From contig NC_067208.1 in NCBI RefSeq assembly GCF_026262505.1, positions 14,455,962 to 14,519,961 on the forward strand: a DNA stretch of 64,000 nt, written 5' to 3'. Every line of letters begins with the position of its first letter. Position 1 is the first letter of the stretch. Position numbers and translations under genes: made by a program. Under the pieces are notes generated by a model, which was given only the letters and a program-made list of their open reading frames with translations, did no database searches and was not told where the DNA came from. Positions 17,944 through 27,303 of the stretch are shown in pieces. Source of the DNA: Trichomonas vaginalis G3 (Eukaryota > Parabasalia > Trichomonadida > Trichomonadidae).

Positions 17944-18378
17944 CTACTCAGCAGGAATGAGACCCTTACTGACTATGTATTCGTTTAATGCTTGATGAAA
18001 ACAATGGTACATATTATCGTATGGGTATACACAACGTCTGTTTCCATCGTCGTCGTATATGTAGAGCTCAAATCCAGTCCAACCTTCTTTTGTACAATAT
18101 GTAGCTTTATTTAAGTATGCATTTATGTAGATAAGGCAATTTTCTTCATCGCTCCAGAAATAATTTTTGTTCTTTGTTGAAATAGTTTTCGTTCCTCTGC
18201 GACCATAAGGAATGTATGCAATAAATTTAGCATCATAAGGTATTATAATATATTCAGGGTTTCTTTCATCGTCAATGGGTCTGTCTTTGTTAAAATGCAT
18301 GTTTCTCAGTTTTACTTGAGTTTTGAATAGTTCACGGAAACGTTCTGGGAAAGAGTCATAGTAAATGTAGTCAGACAT
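17944..18378 (-). CDS. unknown element A protein, Tyr-rich
   Basis: 144 residues, MSDYIYYDSFPERFRELF..., with IIPYDAKFIAYIPYGRRG and ELYIYDDDGNRRCVYPYD. The repeated Y-D pattern resembles a beta-sheet domain. It lies outside the right inverted arm and ends next to the short MTEQK start mirrored from 10182. The C-terminal EYIVSKGLIP could be a helix. No family recognised. Confidence 0.5.
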   Translation of the reverse strand: MSDYIYYDSFPERFRELFKTQVKLRNMHFNKDRPIDDERNPEYIIIPYDAKFIAYIPYGRRGTKTISTKNKNYFWSDEENCLIYINAYLNKATYCTKEGWTGFELYIYDDDGNRRCVYPYDNMYHCFHQALNEYIVSKGLIPAE

Positions 18379-18510
18379 GTCTTTGTAATGAAATAAAAAA
18401 TTAAAAAAAAATAAAAATAAGGTTATTTTTTATTTAGTGAGGACGGTAGTGAATTCGTTAGTGAAGTCGTTAGTGAAGTCGTTAGTGAAGTCATTTATGT
18501 GTCAAAACCG

Positions 18511-18555
18511 CTAAGTGGTGTACGGAGGCGCGCAGTGCCTCAGTACACGACTTAG
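18511..18555. repeat. right terminal hairpin of element A
   Basis: CTAAGT..TGTAC.GAGGC pairs with GCCTC.GTACA..ACTTAG. It follows GTTAGTGAAGTC repeats (18437-18492), as the left hairpin does in mirror image. A CAGT microsatellite (18590-18612) and the first cassette palindrome of element B follow. Confidence 0.7.
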
Positions 18556-18592
18556 TCTTACTAACTATGTTTTCGTTAAGCCACTTTGTGCC

Positions 18593-18612
18593 GTCAGTCA
18601 GTCAGTCAGTCA
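18593..18612. repeat. CAGT tetranucleotide microsatellite
   Basis: About five tandem GTCA units in the context CACTTTGTGCCGTCAGTC. The same context and microsatellite occur at about 62485-62515, again just before a cassette palindrome, so the two places share a junction sequence. Confidence 0.8.
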
Positions 18613-18648
18613 ATGAAATTTACACCAAAAATAATGTTTAGGGTAGAT

Positions 18649-18662
18649 GGTTAGATCTAACC
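18649..18662 (+). repeat. GATC-centred palindrome 3
   Basis: GGTTAGATCTAACC, opening orientation, flanked by AGGGTAGAT on the left and a CTACCCT half site on the right. About 110 bases before the start of the 18771 gene. Confidence 0.9.
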
Positions 18663-18692
18663 CGATAACTACCCTCATTTCTATCCTCACGA

Positions 18693-18770
18693 ATTTTCAT
18701 GAATTTCCTTAAGATAGAAAAAATAAAGTTAGTTTTATTTTTATTTATTTTTTTATTTTGTATAAAAGAT
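18693..18770 (+). promoter_or_regulatory. shared cassette leader upstream of the 18771 gene
   Basis: A run of about 75 bases from CATGAATTTCCTTAAGATAG through AAATAAAGTTAGTTTTATTT to TTTGTATAAAAGAT, ending at the ATG. Close copies precede the starts at 59201, 60306 and 61509 and two short remnants (58085, 62640-62670). It holds a small hairpin (AAAATAAA/TTTTATTTT) and is the likely promoter carried by each cassette. Confidence 0.6.
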
Positions 18771-19709
18771 ATGATTTCAACAATCGGCACAACAACAATT
18801 CAAACAACAGCACCAAACTCGTTAGTCATGAATCCAACATCTATGTTAGTAGAGATGAAAAACTTCATTCCTTCTTCATTTACTTTCGAAACAGAAATAC
18901 AAAGAATAAAGCAAGAACTTTTAACAAGTAATTTAGACTGTACCGCACAGGATGAAGAAATTGAAGAATATCTTTATGACATGCAGGACATTATTGACCA
19001 TTTACCCAAATTGCCTGAAATCCAACAACAAAAACTCACTATTCCTGAATTCGATGAAATAGAAGTGAAACCAACTGACTCAGTAGAAATAAAGAAGTTC
19101 ATACGTAAAGTAAATTATGAGTTTCTAGGATATCAATGCAACCATAAAGTTATGGACAAAGATTGCGACATGGTATATAAGAACATCTCTGACATATATA
19201 AATCGAGGGAGTTTAAGACATACGACAACTTTGTTTCATTAGTTGCAAAATGTGTATGGCAGATAAGAGATAAAGATAGAAGAGGTAAAGTATGGAATGA
19301 ACAGATAAAACCAGCAGCTTTTGAGTTAAAGAAAACCATTGACGCCTTGGTTGTTCTAGCTGGTTTTATTTCAATGTATAACGCAAAAATGAATCCGCAA
19401 TGTTCTAAATGTAAAGCAGCAATGAGGAAATATAACTACTCCGTCAAAGAGATAGAACGTATGAGAAACGACTATGCAGACTTAAAGAAAGAAGCAGAAA
19501 AACCAGCAGAAAATAAAATGGACCTGTTAGCATTTCTGAATAAAAACTATCCAACTGCTGACGATTTCCTTCTATCTGACGTCAAGAAGAAGTATAAAGA
19601 AACCTTCGGCATTGTTAAAATTTTTGATCTCCTCAGCGAAGAAATAGAAGCTACAAAACTGTTTAGAATCTCACGAATTCATAACGTTTACCATGTAAAA
19701 CGGTTATAA
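18771..19709 (+). CDS. cassette protein with CxxC and coiled coil, copy 1
   Basis: 312 residues from MISTIGTTTIQTT. The start at 18771 is chosen over an upstream frame because the second copy (59201-60139) starts there too and the shared leader ends there. Residues about 200-255 hold NPQCSKCKAAMRKYNYSVK (CxxC, possible zinc knuckle half) followed by a charged coiled coil. The protein ends HVKRL. The two copies differ at roughly 12 percent of residues, unevenly: a 45-residue stretch around the CxxC is identical. A third, C-terminal remnant lies at 62670-62850. Function unknown; no family recognised. Confidence 0.7.
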   Translation: MISTIGTTTIQTTAPNSLVMNPTSMLVEMKNFIPSSFTFETEIQRIKQELLTSNLDCTAQDEEIEEYLYDMQDIIDHLPKLPEIQQQKLTIPEFDEIEVKPTDSVEIKKFIRKVNYEFLGYQCNHKVMDKDCDMVYKNISDIYKSREFKTYDNFVSLVAKCVWQIRDKDRRGKVWNEQIKPAAFELKKTIDALVVLAGFISMYNAKMNPQCSKCKAAMRKYNYSVKEIERMRNDYADLKKEAEKPAENKMDLLAFLNKNYPTADDFLLSDVKKKYKETFGIVKIFDLLSEEIEATKLFRISRIHNVYHVKRL

Positions 19710-19740
19710 ATAATGAGGGTAGAAATGAGGTTAGATATCG

Positions 19741-19754
19741 GGTTAGATCTAACC
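19741..19754 (-). repeat. GATC-centred palindrome 4
   Basis: GGTTAGATCTAACC in closing orientation, preceded by GGTTAGATATCG and followed by ATCTACCCTAAAATATA. Closes the cassette of the 18771 gene, together with a GAATTCAGC end. Confidence 0.9.
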
Positions 19755-19789
19755 ATCTACCCTAAAATATATTTTTATTGAATTCAGCA

Positions 19790-19917
19790 CAAAATTCTGA
19801 GTAAAATAATTTTTAGGGCATGTGTCAAACCGTTGAGTTTTCACAAAATTTAAAAAATAACGTTTACCATGTAAAACGTTTATAAAATAACTGGGGTAGA
19901 AAAGAGGTTAGATATCG
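19790..19917. other. empty cassette remnant
   Basis: Between palindromes 4 and 5 there is no gene, only a tail copy of the 18771 gene end (ACGTTTACCATGTAAAACG) and a stretch containing GGGCATGTGTCAAACCG. The same stretch recurs at about 62930-63030. It looks like a cassette that lost its gene. Confidence 0.6.
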
Positions 19918-19931
19918 GGTTAGATCTAACC
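19918..19931 (-). repeat. GATC-centred palindrome 5
   Basis: GGTTAGATCTAACC, closing orientation, followed by CTACCCT and GCTGAATTCAGC. Lies about 120 bases before the KilA-N start. Confidence 0.9.
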
Positions 19932-20049
19932 ATCTACCCTAAAATATATTTTTGCTGAATTCAGCACAAAAATAATGAATTTCATTAGTTAGAAAAATAA
20001 AACTAACTTTATTTTTATTTATTTTTTTATCCGGAATATAAAGACAGAT

Positions 20050-20856
20050 ATGTCAACAACAGAGAATACAACAACAGTTATAGTCCATGAAGCCATAAAT
20101 GAAGAATACGAATACATACAATATAACAAACAGTTACGTCTCATTCGTTCAGTCAAAGACGACATGTACCAGATGCAAAGTATAATGAACGCTCTTCGTT
20201 CTACAAAGCAAGCATATCATTGGTTTGAAAACCAACAGACAAAAGAACTTTTAGAAGAATTTCCTCATATGATTGCTTCCCTCGGAAAACCGAGAGAAGA
20301 GATTCTGTACGAAAATCGCAAGAATTTGGCACCTGGTTTGAAAGGTTATTATATTCATAGACTTTTAGTAAATGCTGTAGCAATGTGGGCTTCACCTCGT
20401 TATGCTTGTTATATTTTCATGATGTTAGATGAACTATATAAAGCAGAACGTGGAGAGATGGAAAACAAGCTTGAAGCAAAAGACAAAAGCATTCAGAAAA
20501 GAATACCACGTTCGGTACCAAAAGGTAAGGAAAAGAGTTATAAGTATATGATTTACACCGAAGAGTTGGAGAAAGAAGAAGACAGAGATATGGTTATGTT
20601 GCATTTAGTCAGAAGAAACAACAAAAGCTTTTACGACCTTGCTAAGATTTACAAATCTGACAGAAATTGGTTCTATCGCGAAAACTTACCGATTTCAATG
20701 ACCCCAAATGAAGATGTGAAACAAATAGTTCAAGATACGTTACCTCAAACACACTATGATATTAAAGGTTGTACAATACTTACATTCAAAGAAGACTTAA
20801 CATTACTGAAAGAAAAGATAACAGAGTATTTTGACAACTTCAAACAAGTAGGGTAG
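20050..20856 (+). CDS. KilA-N domain protein, copy 1
   Basis: 268 residues. Residues about 40-115 form a KilA-N DNA-binding domain: KQAYHWFENQQTKELLEE, then GYYIHRLLVNAVAMWASPRYACYIFMMLDEL, the typical 'yvhp.l...ia.w.sp.fa' pattern. A charged linker follows (MENKLEAKDKSIQKRIPRSV), then a C-terminal domain (MVMLHLVRRNNKSFYDLAKI) like the second domains of poxvirus and iridovirus KilA-N proteins. It probably binds element DNA or acts as a regulator. A second, broken copy is at 61509-62312 and scrambled pieces lie at 61208-61435 and 63180-63330. Leader differs slightly from the other cassettes (TATCCGGAATATAAAGACAG). Confidence 0.8.
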   Translation: MSTTENTTTVIVHEAINEEYEYIQYNKQLRLIRSVKDDMYQMQSIMNALRSTKQAYHWFENQQTKELLEEFPHMIASLGKPREEILYENRKNLAPGLKGYYIHRLLVNAVAMWASPRYACYIFMMLDELYKAERGEMENKLEAKDKSIQKRIPRSVPKGKEKSYKYMIYTEELEKEEDRDMVMLHLVRRNNKSFYDLAKIYKSDRNWFYRENLPISMTPNEDVKQIVQDTLPQTHYDIKGCTILTFKEDLTLLKEKITEYFDNFKQVG

Positions 20857-20873
20857 ATGAACACTTAGATTTT

Positions 20874-21746
20874 TCAAGCTTGACGTTTTACAATTTGAAC
20901 TTTGTTTGCGTAGATATGAATTCTGAAAGAAGTATGAGGGTCTTGTATGACTTTGTACTTCTCCCATAGTTCATGTCTGTCAAACTTACCTGCCATGGAC
21001 TCTTTCATAAGTTCCATGAAATCGTCTTCGGACAATCCGGGAAAAAGTATTATGTCAGTAAGTATTCTTTTAACATCCTTACTTAAACTCTTTGCTGTCT
21101 GTACACATATTACGACTGAGATGTTAAAGTGTCTGAGCTTCTTAAGAATTCGACACATATCTTGTTCTCTGTTCTTTAACAAAGGATGAGAGGCGAAATC
21201 GTCTAAGATAAGAAGACACCTATGAGGGTAAGTCTTCCAATCGTAAGATTGCAATTTCTTCGAAATGTATTCTATCTCTTTCTGTTTGTTTCTGAAGTGT
21301 TTCTTCTCTAATATTCTCTGCATTTCCTCATTTGGGTCTTTAAACTTAGAATTTATATACTCATTTATAGCATTATACTTCAAAACTCTTCTTTGGTACT
21401 TCTTTATCCAATCTAACAACTCAGTATCCTTTATACATACTAACTTAGACTTCTTTATAATATCTTTGAACGAATTGACGGTTTGGTCAAATTGACCAGA
21501 AGTCGAACAAATAACAACTAACTCATAGAATGGGTTCTTCTCATCTAGTTCTTGTTGTTGTGCAGCCATTTTAAGATAAGTGAAAGTCTTACCCGACCCA
21601 GGTGGTGCAATTAGACCTGTTATACCATTCTGAGCAAATAAGAACTTGTCATGTATAGGCTTTATCTGAGCATTTTCTAACTTCCTCTTGTTCTTGTTTA
21701 AAACATTCTCAAATTTCTTGTCAATGTCAGCAAACTTTTTTCTAAC
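20874..21746 (-). CDS. FtsK/HerA-type packaging ATPase of element B
   Basis: A P-loop (GSGKT) can be read near 21590-21610 and Walker B as LLILDDFASHP near 21215. A later segment KKLRHFNISVVICVQTAK matches the sensor region of the element A ATPase. The family packages DNA into the capsid. The start is not resolved. The first clear methionine is at 21569, but the P-loop lies before it in the same frame, so the gene begins near 21746. Compared with the element C copy at the window end, only about four of some 195 shared residues differ. Tail to tail with the KilA-N gene. Confidence 0.75.
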   Translation of the reverse strand, partial: VRKKFADIDKKFENVLNKNKRKLENAQIKPIHDKFLFAQNGITGLIAPPGSGKTFTYLKMAAQQQELDEKNPFYELVVICSTSGQFDQTVNSFKDIIKKSKLVCIKDTELLDWIKKYQRRVLKYNAINEYINSKFKDPNEEMQRILEKKHFRNKQKEIEYISKKLQSYDWKTYPHRCLLILDDFASHPLLKNREQDMCRILKKLRHFNISVVICVQTAKSLSKDVKRILTDIILFPGLSEDDFMELMKESMAGKFDRHELWEKYKVIQDPHTSFRIHIYANKVQIVKRQA

Positions 21747-21784
21747 ATATTTTTAGAAAAATTAAAATTTTTATCTTTTAGAAA

Positions 21785-22234
21785 ATGTCTAGCGATTTCG
21801 CTATCTATATTCGAGACAAGCTTTTCGACAGCAAAACATCTGTCGACCATAAAATCTTACATAGTGTAAACAAGAAAGGTGAATTTGTTCTAAAGTTCTG
21901 TTTCTGGGAATATGACAAGAACCATAAAACATTACAAAGAGCAGTCTTAAAATTTGTCAATGACAGACTTGTTGACAGAGATGACGCCGATTGGAAAGAT
22001 GAAGTCCAACAAAAGTTCTTAGAATGCAAAGAAGACACATGCGCTGTTCTTGAAGATGAAATAGAAAACAGAATAGATGAGCTATTAAAGGACAAAGAAC
22101 TTTTACATAGATATGGTTCTGAGAAATTTGACATATCTCCACCAGAGAAGAAGAAGAAAGAAAAGAAAGAGAAAAAAGTAGAAGAGAAGAAAGAACCTGA
22201 ACCAGTTCCAGAGAAAAAGAAATTTGACATGTAA
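21785..22234 (+). CDS. unknown element B protein with Lys/Glu tail
   Basis: 149 residues. The first 110 residues are mixed and probably folded (FVLKFCFWEYDKNHKTLQR); the last 35 are KKKKEKKEKKVEEKK-type, highly charged and disordered. A TTTTTATCTTTTAG leader precedes the ATG. Divergent from the ATPase. Confidence 0.55.
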   Translation: MSSDFAIYIRDKLFDSKTSVDHKILHSVNKKGEFVLKFCFWEYDKNHKTLQRAVLKFVNDRLVDRDDADWKDEVQQKFLECKEDTCAVLEDEIENRIDELLKDKELLHRYGSEKFDISPPEKKKKEKKEKKVEEKKEPEPVPEKKKFDM

Positions 22235-22322
22235 AAATAAAATTTTATTTTTAGAACATTTCTGGGTCAATGTCAATGTTCTCTTCCTCTTTAGGAGTAA
22301 ACACTGGCTTAGACTCTAATAG

Positions 22323-22661
22323 CTATTTACCTTGAACTTCTACAACTTTAGACTCATAATATTCATAGTCGTCTGTCTTCTTTGGTTCATAAGGTATAAC
22401 AAGTTTGTATGCTTTGCCTTCTTTAAGGTTTGAGAACCTTCTGTCAAAACTTTCTTTGACTGTTAACAAACCTTCTATGTCTAAGTCTTCAAATTTCGCA
22501 CCATTTTTAGTCACAATAGCAAACTTAACTGGTTCGATGTTCCAAACTTTGCTGAATGAAGACTTTTCAAAATGGTAGAAGTAAACATTCAAATATGTGA
22601 ATGGGTCTAGTTCTTCTTTAAGTCCTGACATGTACTTATTTACTGAGATGAATTTTGCCAT
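22323..22661 (-). CDS. unknown element B protein, possibly DNA-binding
   Basis: 112 residues: MAKFISVNKYMSGL..., aromatic and beta-rich with basic patches. It sits just downstream of the SF3 helicase on the same strand, where a single-strand DNA-binding protein would fit; that is only positional reasoning. A TTTTTTATCCGATAG leader precedes the start. Confidence 0.5.
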   Translation of the reverse strand: MAKFISVNKYMSGLKEELDPFTYLNVYFYHFEKSSFSKVWNIEPVKFAIVTKNGAKFEDLDIEGLLTVKESFDRRFSNLKEGKAYKLVIPYEPKKTDDYEYYESKVVEVQGK

Positions 22662-22696
22662 CTTTTTCTATCGGATAAAAAATATTTTTTTAAAAT

Positions 22697-23803
22697 TTAC
22701 TCAGAAAAAATTTTCTTTGTATATACACCATTCTGAACATCTAAAAGACTTTTGACATTTGCCAAGAATGTACGTTTAGAAGCTGCCATATAACCATATT
22801 CTTGACAATATTGTTTATATTCATCATATAAAGACCTTTCATCTAATGACACAAAGTCAGTTTCATCTACGAACAGTTCATATACACTCTTGTTTGCTTC
22901 TAACAATGTTTGTCTCTCTTCGGTATGTGGAATTTGTCTTGGATTGAACTTAGAAATATCTAATGTCATGAAATATGAGAACAAGTGGTTGTAAAAGTCA
23001 GATGTCAAAGTTTCTGCTAAGTCGTCAAAATATTCTGTATCTTGCATATGAGAATCTGACGTTCTGACAACTACATATCTTCTGTCAGAACTTTCTAACT
23101 TCATCGGAACAGCATTGTTTGAAACCATAATGAAGTTTGCAACATTTTCACAAACTCTTTGGTCTTTATACTTTCTTTCAACAACTCCAACTTTGTCTGT
23201 TATAAGACTCTTCAAAGCATCTGAGTTCAAAACTTTTGTTGTATCTATACTTTGAAGTTCATTGCAAACTATAAGTTTCATATTCTCTATTGCGGAGTTA
23301 AACTTGCCACAGATGTTTTCTAAGTTTGTCATATTAGGGTTCGAATAACCTTCTAACAGTTTGCATAAGATATCTGTAAAGAATGTGTTCTTACCTGTTC
23401 CTTGTTTTCCAATTATAATGAGAGCAGTTTCATTTTTAGCACTTGGATGTTGTAAGATGTTTGCAAACCAACATAAGATATACTCATAAACCTTTTCGTT
23501 TCCATTGCATATAATTTCTTTGACATGGTCTAACCAAGCTTCTATAATACTGTGTTTCCATTCTACTTGTTCGTATTTATATCCAGTGAAGATAGAATAG
23601 AAGTTTGGAGAAGGTGTATAAAACTTTATACCACGAACTGAAAAATCTTCAAGTTTTGACAATAAGATATCCCAAGCATCTAACATCTTCATTCCAACTT
23701 GTACAACTTTTATTTTCTTAAGTTTCTGTCTACATTCTTGTTCAGACACTATTGTTGCTCTTGGTTTGTTAAAGACAACATCCATTCTTTCATGACATAA
23801 CAT
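22697..23803 (-). CDS. superfamily 3 helicase (D5-like) of element B
   Basis: 368 residues. Walker A is GKQGTGKNTF (near residue 133), the B motif follows around LIVCNELQSID, motif C is FIMVSNNAVP with the key Asn, then a DRRYVVVRTS arginine finger-like segment. The C-terminal winged-helix-like part contains SLDERSLYDEYKQYCQ. Such helicases drive DNA replication in NCLDV, virophages and many plasmids. The N-terminal primase part usual for D5 proteins is not visible; the gene probably was longer upstream, toward 23900. No family B polymerase is seen anywhere in the window. Confidence 0.85.
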   Translation of the reverse strand: MLCHERMDVVFNKPRATIVSEQECRQKLKKIKVVQVGMKMLDAWDILLSKLEDFSVRGIKFYTPSPNFYSIFTGYKYEQVEWKHSIIEAWLDHVKEIICNGNEKVYEYILCWFANILQHPSAKNETALIIIGKQGTGKNTFFTDILCKLLEGYSNPNMTNLENICGKFNSAIENMKLIVCNELQSIDTTKVLNSDALKSLITDKVGVVERKYKDQRVCENVANFIMVSNNAVPMKLESSDRRYVVVRTSDSHMQDTEYFDDLAETLTSDFYNHLFSYFMTLDISKFNPRQIPHTEERQTLLEANKSVYELFVDETDFVSLDERSLYDEYKQYCQEYGYMAASKRTFLANVKSLLDVQNGVYTKKIFSE

Positions 23804-23898
23804 TCTGGGGCAGAGTCAACATAAATGACTAAACGTTTCAAATTCTCGACTGCTTTGTTATAGTCTCTAATGGACACATATTTCTGAATGCTTGGAAG

Positions 23899-24740
23899 TC
23901 ATAAAAATCTGAAACATCTATTCTGTACATTTTTATAAAAATAAAAAAAATATATTTTTTTATTCTTGACTTTGTTGTTCCATTTGTTGCATTTGTTGTC
24001 TTGAGCTATTTGTTGTTGAAGTTGTTCTTGTAATACAATACTTTCACCAGTTGCATCTTCCAATTCGAAACTGTCTGCCGTCATTGACAAATACATAGGA
24101 CATAAAAGTTTTACAGGAACAAAGTTTGCGTCAACTAATGTCAACGTTATACTTGCCAAAGTGTTTGAGTTCACTAAGGTTGAAAATTCTGCATTCGAAT
24201 GAACAATAGGCAAACCAGCAGAGAAAGTATTGTTTATACGCATAAGTATCTTTTGGTCATAATAGTTTCTGTCGACATTCGAATAACACTTTGAACCTAA
24301 GTTTGAAACAATATATAAGATGTGCTTAATGTCAATGGAATAGACATTCCTTGTATGACACCTTTTCCTGTTATAGGAAACTGTTGGTAGTAAAAACCAG
24401 AAATAAGTTTTGTATTATAGCTCATATCGTTTATAGTAAACTCAGTCGGACATCCAAACATAATGAAACCTGCTCTAGTTGCAGCACATTTCACCCGTAC
24501 TTAAAGTATTAAATAAGTCAACAAAACCTGTTGGTGGTATATCTGAGTAAGTATCTTCAAAGGAGTATTTTTTACCATTCACACAACAATAAAGTGTCAA
24601 AAGAGCAAAACAGGCTTTAGTCGTCATTGTGTTTAAGGTTAGTTTACAATATCGTCCTTGAGGACTTTGTAAGTTTGTTGTTATAGAATTATATGACTCA
24701 GGGTTTTAGTCGTAATAGTATAAACCATTATGTCTTCTGC
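23899..24740 (-). pseudogene. minor capsid (penton-type) gene of element B (fossil, broken)
   Basis: Pieces of one protein on the minus strand, ending in NTLASITLTLVDANFVPVKLL, the counterpart of the C-terminal segment of the gene at 14272-14961. Gln-rich sequence follows. Broken, about three breaks. Confidence 0.55.
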
Positions 24741-24747
24741 CATTTAC

Positions 24748-25328
24748 TTAGCAAATAAATTTTAATGAAATGTTGTGGTCGTCAAATATTTTTATAACGT
24801 CTGGGAAACTATATTTTAAGTTCAACGTTTCACCTCCTTTCATAACGTATATCTTGTCAATGACATTATATGAAACACCACAGCAACCAATGTCGGGTTC
24901 TATTTCTTTGATGTTTATATCGTCTGCCTCTGTCAAAAGTTTCAATAGTTCTTTCAAAACTTCATGAGGTGCAATGACATATGAGTTCACTTTTTACAGG
25001 GTTGTGTTCGACCAAGTTTAACATTATACTTAAAGCTTGACAAATCTTCTCCTGAGTTTGAAGTTTGTCTTTCAGTTGTTGGTAGTCGTTTCGAATATCT
25101 GCAACAGAACTTAAGTCTCTGTTAACTTCAGGATATGTTGGTTCTTTTACAGGAACAATTGTTATACCATCTTCGTCTTCGTATGGTTTCCCCACTTCAA
25201 CATCTCTGTCTTTGACATTGACAACAACACTTTGACTGTTTTGTTTGAGTTGGTGAATTTAACTTCACATCTGCCACCGCCATTAAACCTTTTGAAACAC
25301 TTACGCTTCTATTTTTCGGAAATGACAT
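24748..25328 (-). pseudogene. ExCCG-motif conserved Polinton gene of element B (fossil, broken)
   Basis: Counterpart of 13302-13943. EPDIGCCGVSYN and NLKYSFPDV near the C-terminal end match that protein. Probable start at 25328 (MSFPKNRSVSV). Broken, about two breaks. Function unknown. Confidence 0.55.
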
Positions 25329-25346
25329 TTTACTTAGAATAAAAAG

Positions 25347-25514
25347 ATGGACGTATTCGGATATCTTATTGAATTGAAGCAGAACAAAGTTTATACTCAC
25401 AAACAATACAAATACATTGACAGAATAGTTCTTTACACAAACAATGGAAAATGTTATAGAATAGCAGTCTTTGCTGAACCTAAATATTTCATAAAGCAAA
25501 GAAAGTTGGTATAA
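25347..25514 (+). CDS. short open frame, part of an unknown element B gene
   Basis: 55 residues, MDVFGYLIELKQNKVYTH..., starting 19 bases from the divergent start at 25328. Coding-like sequence continues to about 25690, so this is probably the front of a longer, broken gene. No family recognised. Confidence 0.4.
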   Translation: MDVFGYLIELKQNKVYTHKQYKYIDRIVLYTNNGKCYRIAVFAEPKYFIKQRKLV

Positions 25515-25702
25515 CTGAAATGGTGAAAGTTCTTGAAGCAGACAAAAAATATAACTTCAAAACTTACAGATATTACTAAAGGAAAGTTTATAATACAATA
25601 TTATGTCAAAACTGGCGTACTGTCAATATTTGACGGAGAGAAGTCAGTTCAAGAACAACTTACTGACCTGCTCTGCCAAAATCTGCTCGATGGAAGCTGT
25701 CG

Positions 25703-27271
25703 TTATGCCAATCTGAGGAGCCCCAGCAGGTTCATCGAACGAATCTTCAAAAGAGCATCTTCCGTGAAAAGTGCTATTGGTTTTGTAAACTTCTTTGCTC
25801 TCAATTCATCTGGACCGTCTCTGTCACCAGTATATTGTATTTGAACTGTACCAACAGTTGAAATACCACCCATAAAGTCTTCTGAGTCAGCAAATGGAAT
25901 GCCAAGCCAAAAGTTTGAACGGTCTCCATTTGTATATTGAGTTTTTTGACCTCCTGTATGAGTCCATACTTTCACATATGGCATAATAGAACTTTGCATT
26001 TCAGGGTTAATGGTTGTTGTGAAGTTGTTGTTAAAGTTCATAGCATCTAATGTCAAGTTGTATGACCTCATATCCTCAACAGTAGAATATTCTTCTCTTG
26101 GGTAATATTTACCATCTATGTTTATATGATATTTAATACCAGGGTTGTAGAAACAAGAATAGTCATTTATAGTTCGTCTGAACAGTACAAACATAGTATC
26201 TGCATGTTTCATTGCAGTTGTTAAAGCAATATCTGTTCTTGCACCTGCGGCTCCTGGATTTTGGTTTCCAACTTCACCTGCAAAGTCTTTGACAGATATT
26301 TGGTGTATAGGGAGCATAAGTGGAACTGCAATATATTTGGCAGCTAAAGCATTTGAAATATCTGGGTCCAACATATAAACGGCAAGTCTGCTTTCTATTC
26401 TCTTGCATTCAAATTTTTCGCATGTGAACTTAACTGGGTCCCAAGCAGTTCCAGCAGCATTGAAATAATAGTTTACTTCATTGTTGAAGTTTGAGAAACC
26501 AAAGTCTAAGTCAACTTTGTCTTTGCAAAATTCGGCGAATGACGTTTGATTTGTTCCCTTTACGTCTGTAATAGTGAATGGGTCTTGTGTTGGTGCAATG
26601 ACTAAGTTATTTTTGCTTGGAGTAAGTTCAATAGAAATTTTTCCTGCCCAGTTTGGTAAGTATCTTAAAAACCTGAAGATGAGGAAAGATGACAAAGGAA
26701 CTCTAAGTTTCAGTTTTACTTTGGTTACTGCTGCTGCAGTTTGTCCAGAAAGGTTAACATAAACTCCTGGAACGTTAGGGTCAAGTCTTCTTATTTTCTC
26801 AATAGTTGCATACTGGTCTGTTTGTTCTCTAGCTTCTGGTTGTACTGAGTTTCTCAAAGCGAACCATTCATAGTTTGCCCATGTTACTGTTTGAACTAAG
26901 TCAGAGTTAGAATATATCTTATATCCCATGAAAACTTCTGGAGCATATTGGTATCCGACATAGAAAATTCCATTGCAACCTTTCTTGTCAGACAACTTGG
27001 CAGAAGGTTTTATTTCAATGTCTTGTTCCACGTATAAGAATGAGTTGTCAATAGAAATAATGTGAAACCTGTCGCAAGCAATATCTACTGTTGTTGAAGA
27101 ACCTTCTCCAAACTCACCTACGTTTCCATAAGAAACAGCAGTTGTATATTCGTAAGTTCCAGGAACTATTTCTGACCTTCTAATGGCATTGTCGCATTCG
27201 TTATACCATTCGGAAACATTTCCGTTCATGGCATCCAAAACTGTTGGCGTTATATTCTGAGCGGCGTACAT
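25703..27271 (-). CDS. double-jelly-roll major capsid protein of element B
   Basis: 522 residues, looks whole. Beta-rich throughout. LKLRVPLSSFLIFRFLRYLP near residue 190 and MLPIHQISVKDFAGE near 310 are typical of the large Polinton capsid protein, which forms the trimeric hexon-like unit. The diverged element A homologue lies at 15819-17021. It sits between the ExCCG gene and the large coiled-coil protein. A minus-strand leader TTCTATATTTTTACCC precedes the start. Confidence 0.75.
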   Translation of the reverse strand: MYAAQNITPTVLDAMNGNVSEWYNECDNAIRRSEIVPGTYEYTTAVSYGNVGEFGEGSSTTVDIACDRFHIISIDNSFLYVEQDIEIKPSAKLSDKKGCNGIFYVGYQYAPEVFMGYKIYSNSDLVQTVTWANYEWFALRNSVQPEAREQTDQYATIEKIRRLDPNVPGVYVNLSGQTAAAVTKVKLKLRVPLSSFLIFRFLRYLPNWAGKISIELTPSKNNLVIAPTQDPFTITDVKGTNQTSFAEFCKDKVDLDFGFSNFNNEVNYYFNAAGTAWDPVKFTCEKFECKRIESRLAVYMLDPDISNALAAKYIAVPLMLPIHQISVKDFAGEVGNQNPGAAGARTDIALTTAMKHADTMFVLFRRTINDYSCFYNPGIKYHINIDGKYYPREEYSTVEDMRSYNLTLDAMNFNNNFTTTINPEMQSSIMPYVKVWTHTGGQKTQYTNGDRSNFWLGIPFADSEDFMGGISTVGTVQIQYTGDRDGPDELRAKKFTKPIALFTEDALLKIRSMNLLGLLRLA

Positions 27272-27303
27272 TTCATATGGGTAAAAATATAGAATAGTTG
27301 GAT

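Larger units (their letters stand above)
9745..18615. mobile_element. Polinton-like element A, structural-gene module (fossil)
   Basis: About 8.9 kb with diverged inverted terminal regions: a hairpin plus GTTAGTGAAGT-type repeats at 9745-9900, mirrored at 18420-18555. Inside these lie longer, near-identical inverted repeats (10215-10363 and 17762-17911). Parts: FtsK/HerA-type packaging ATPase, double-jelly-roll capsid gene, other capsid-type genes, collagen-like fibre and small virion-type proteins. No DNA polymerase B, integrase or helicase is seen. It looks nearly whole as a gene block, with about one or two breaks. It belongs to a different lineage from elements B and C, as the ATPase and capsid genes are very diverged from theirs. 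Exact outer ends are uncertain. Confidence 0.65.

Noticed and set aside
25533-25844. Plus-strand frame over the capsid gene 3' end
   Set aside because: Its second half is the antisense of the capsid gene and its first half belongs to a broken small gene.
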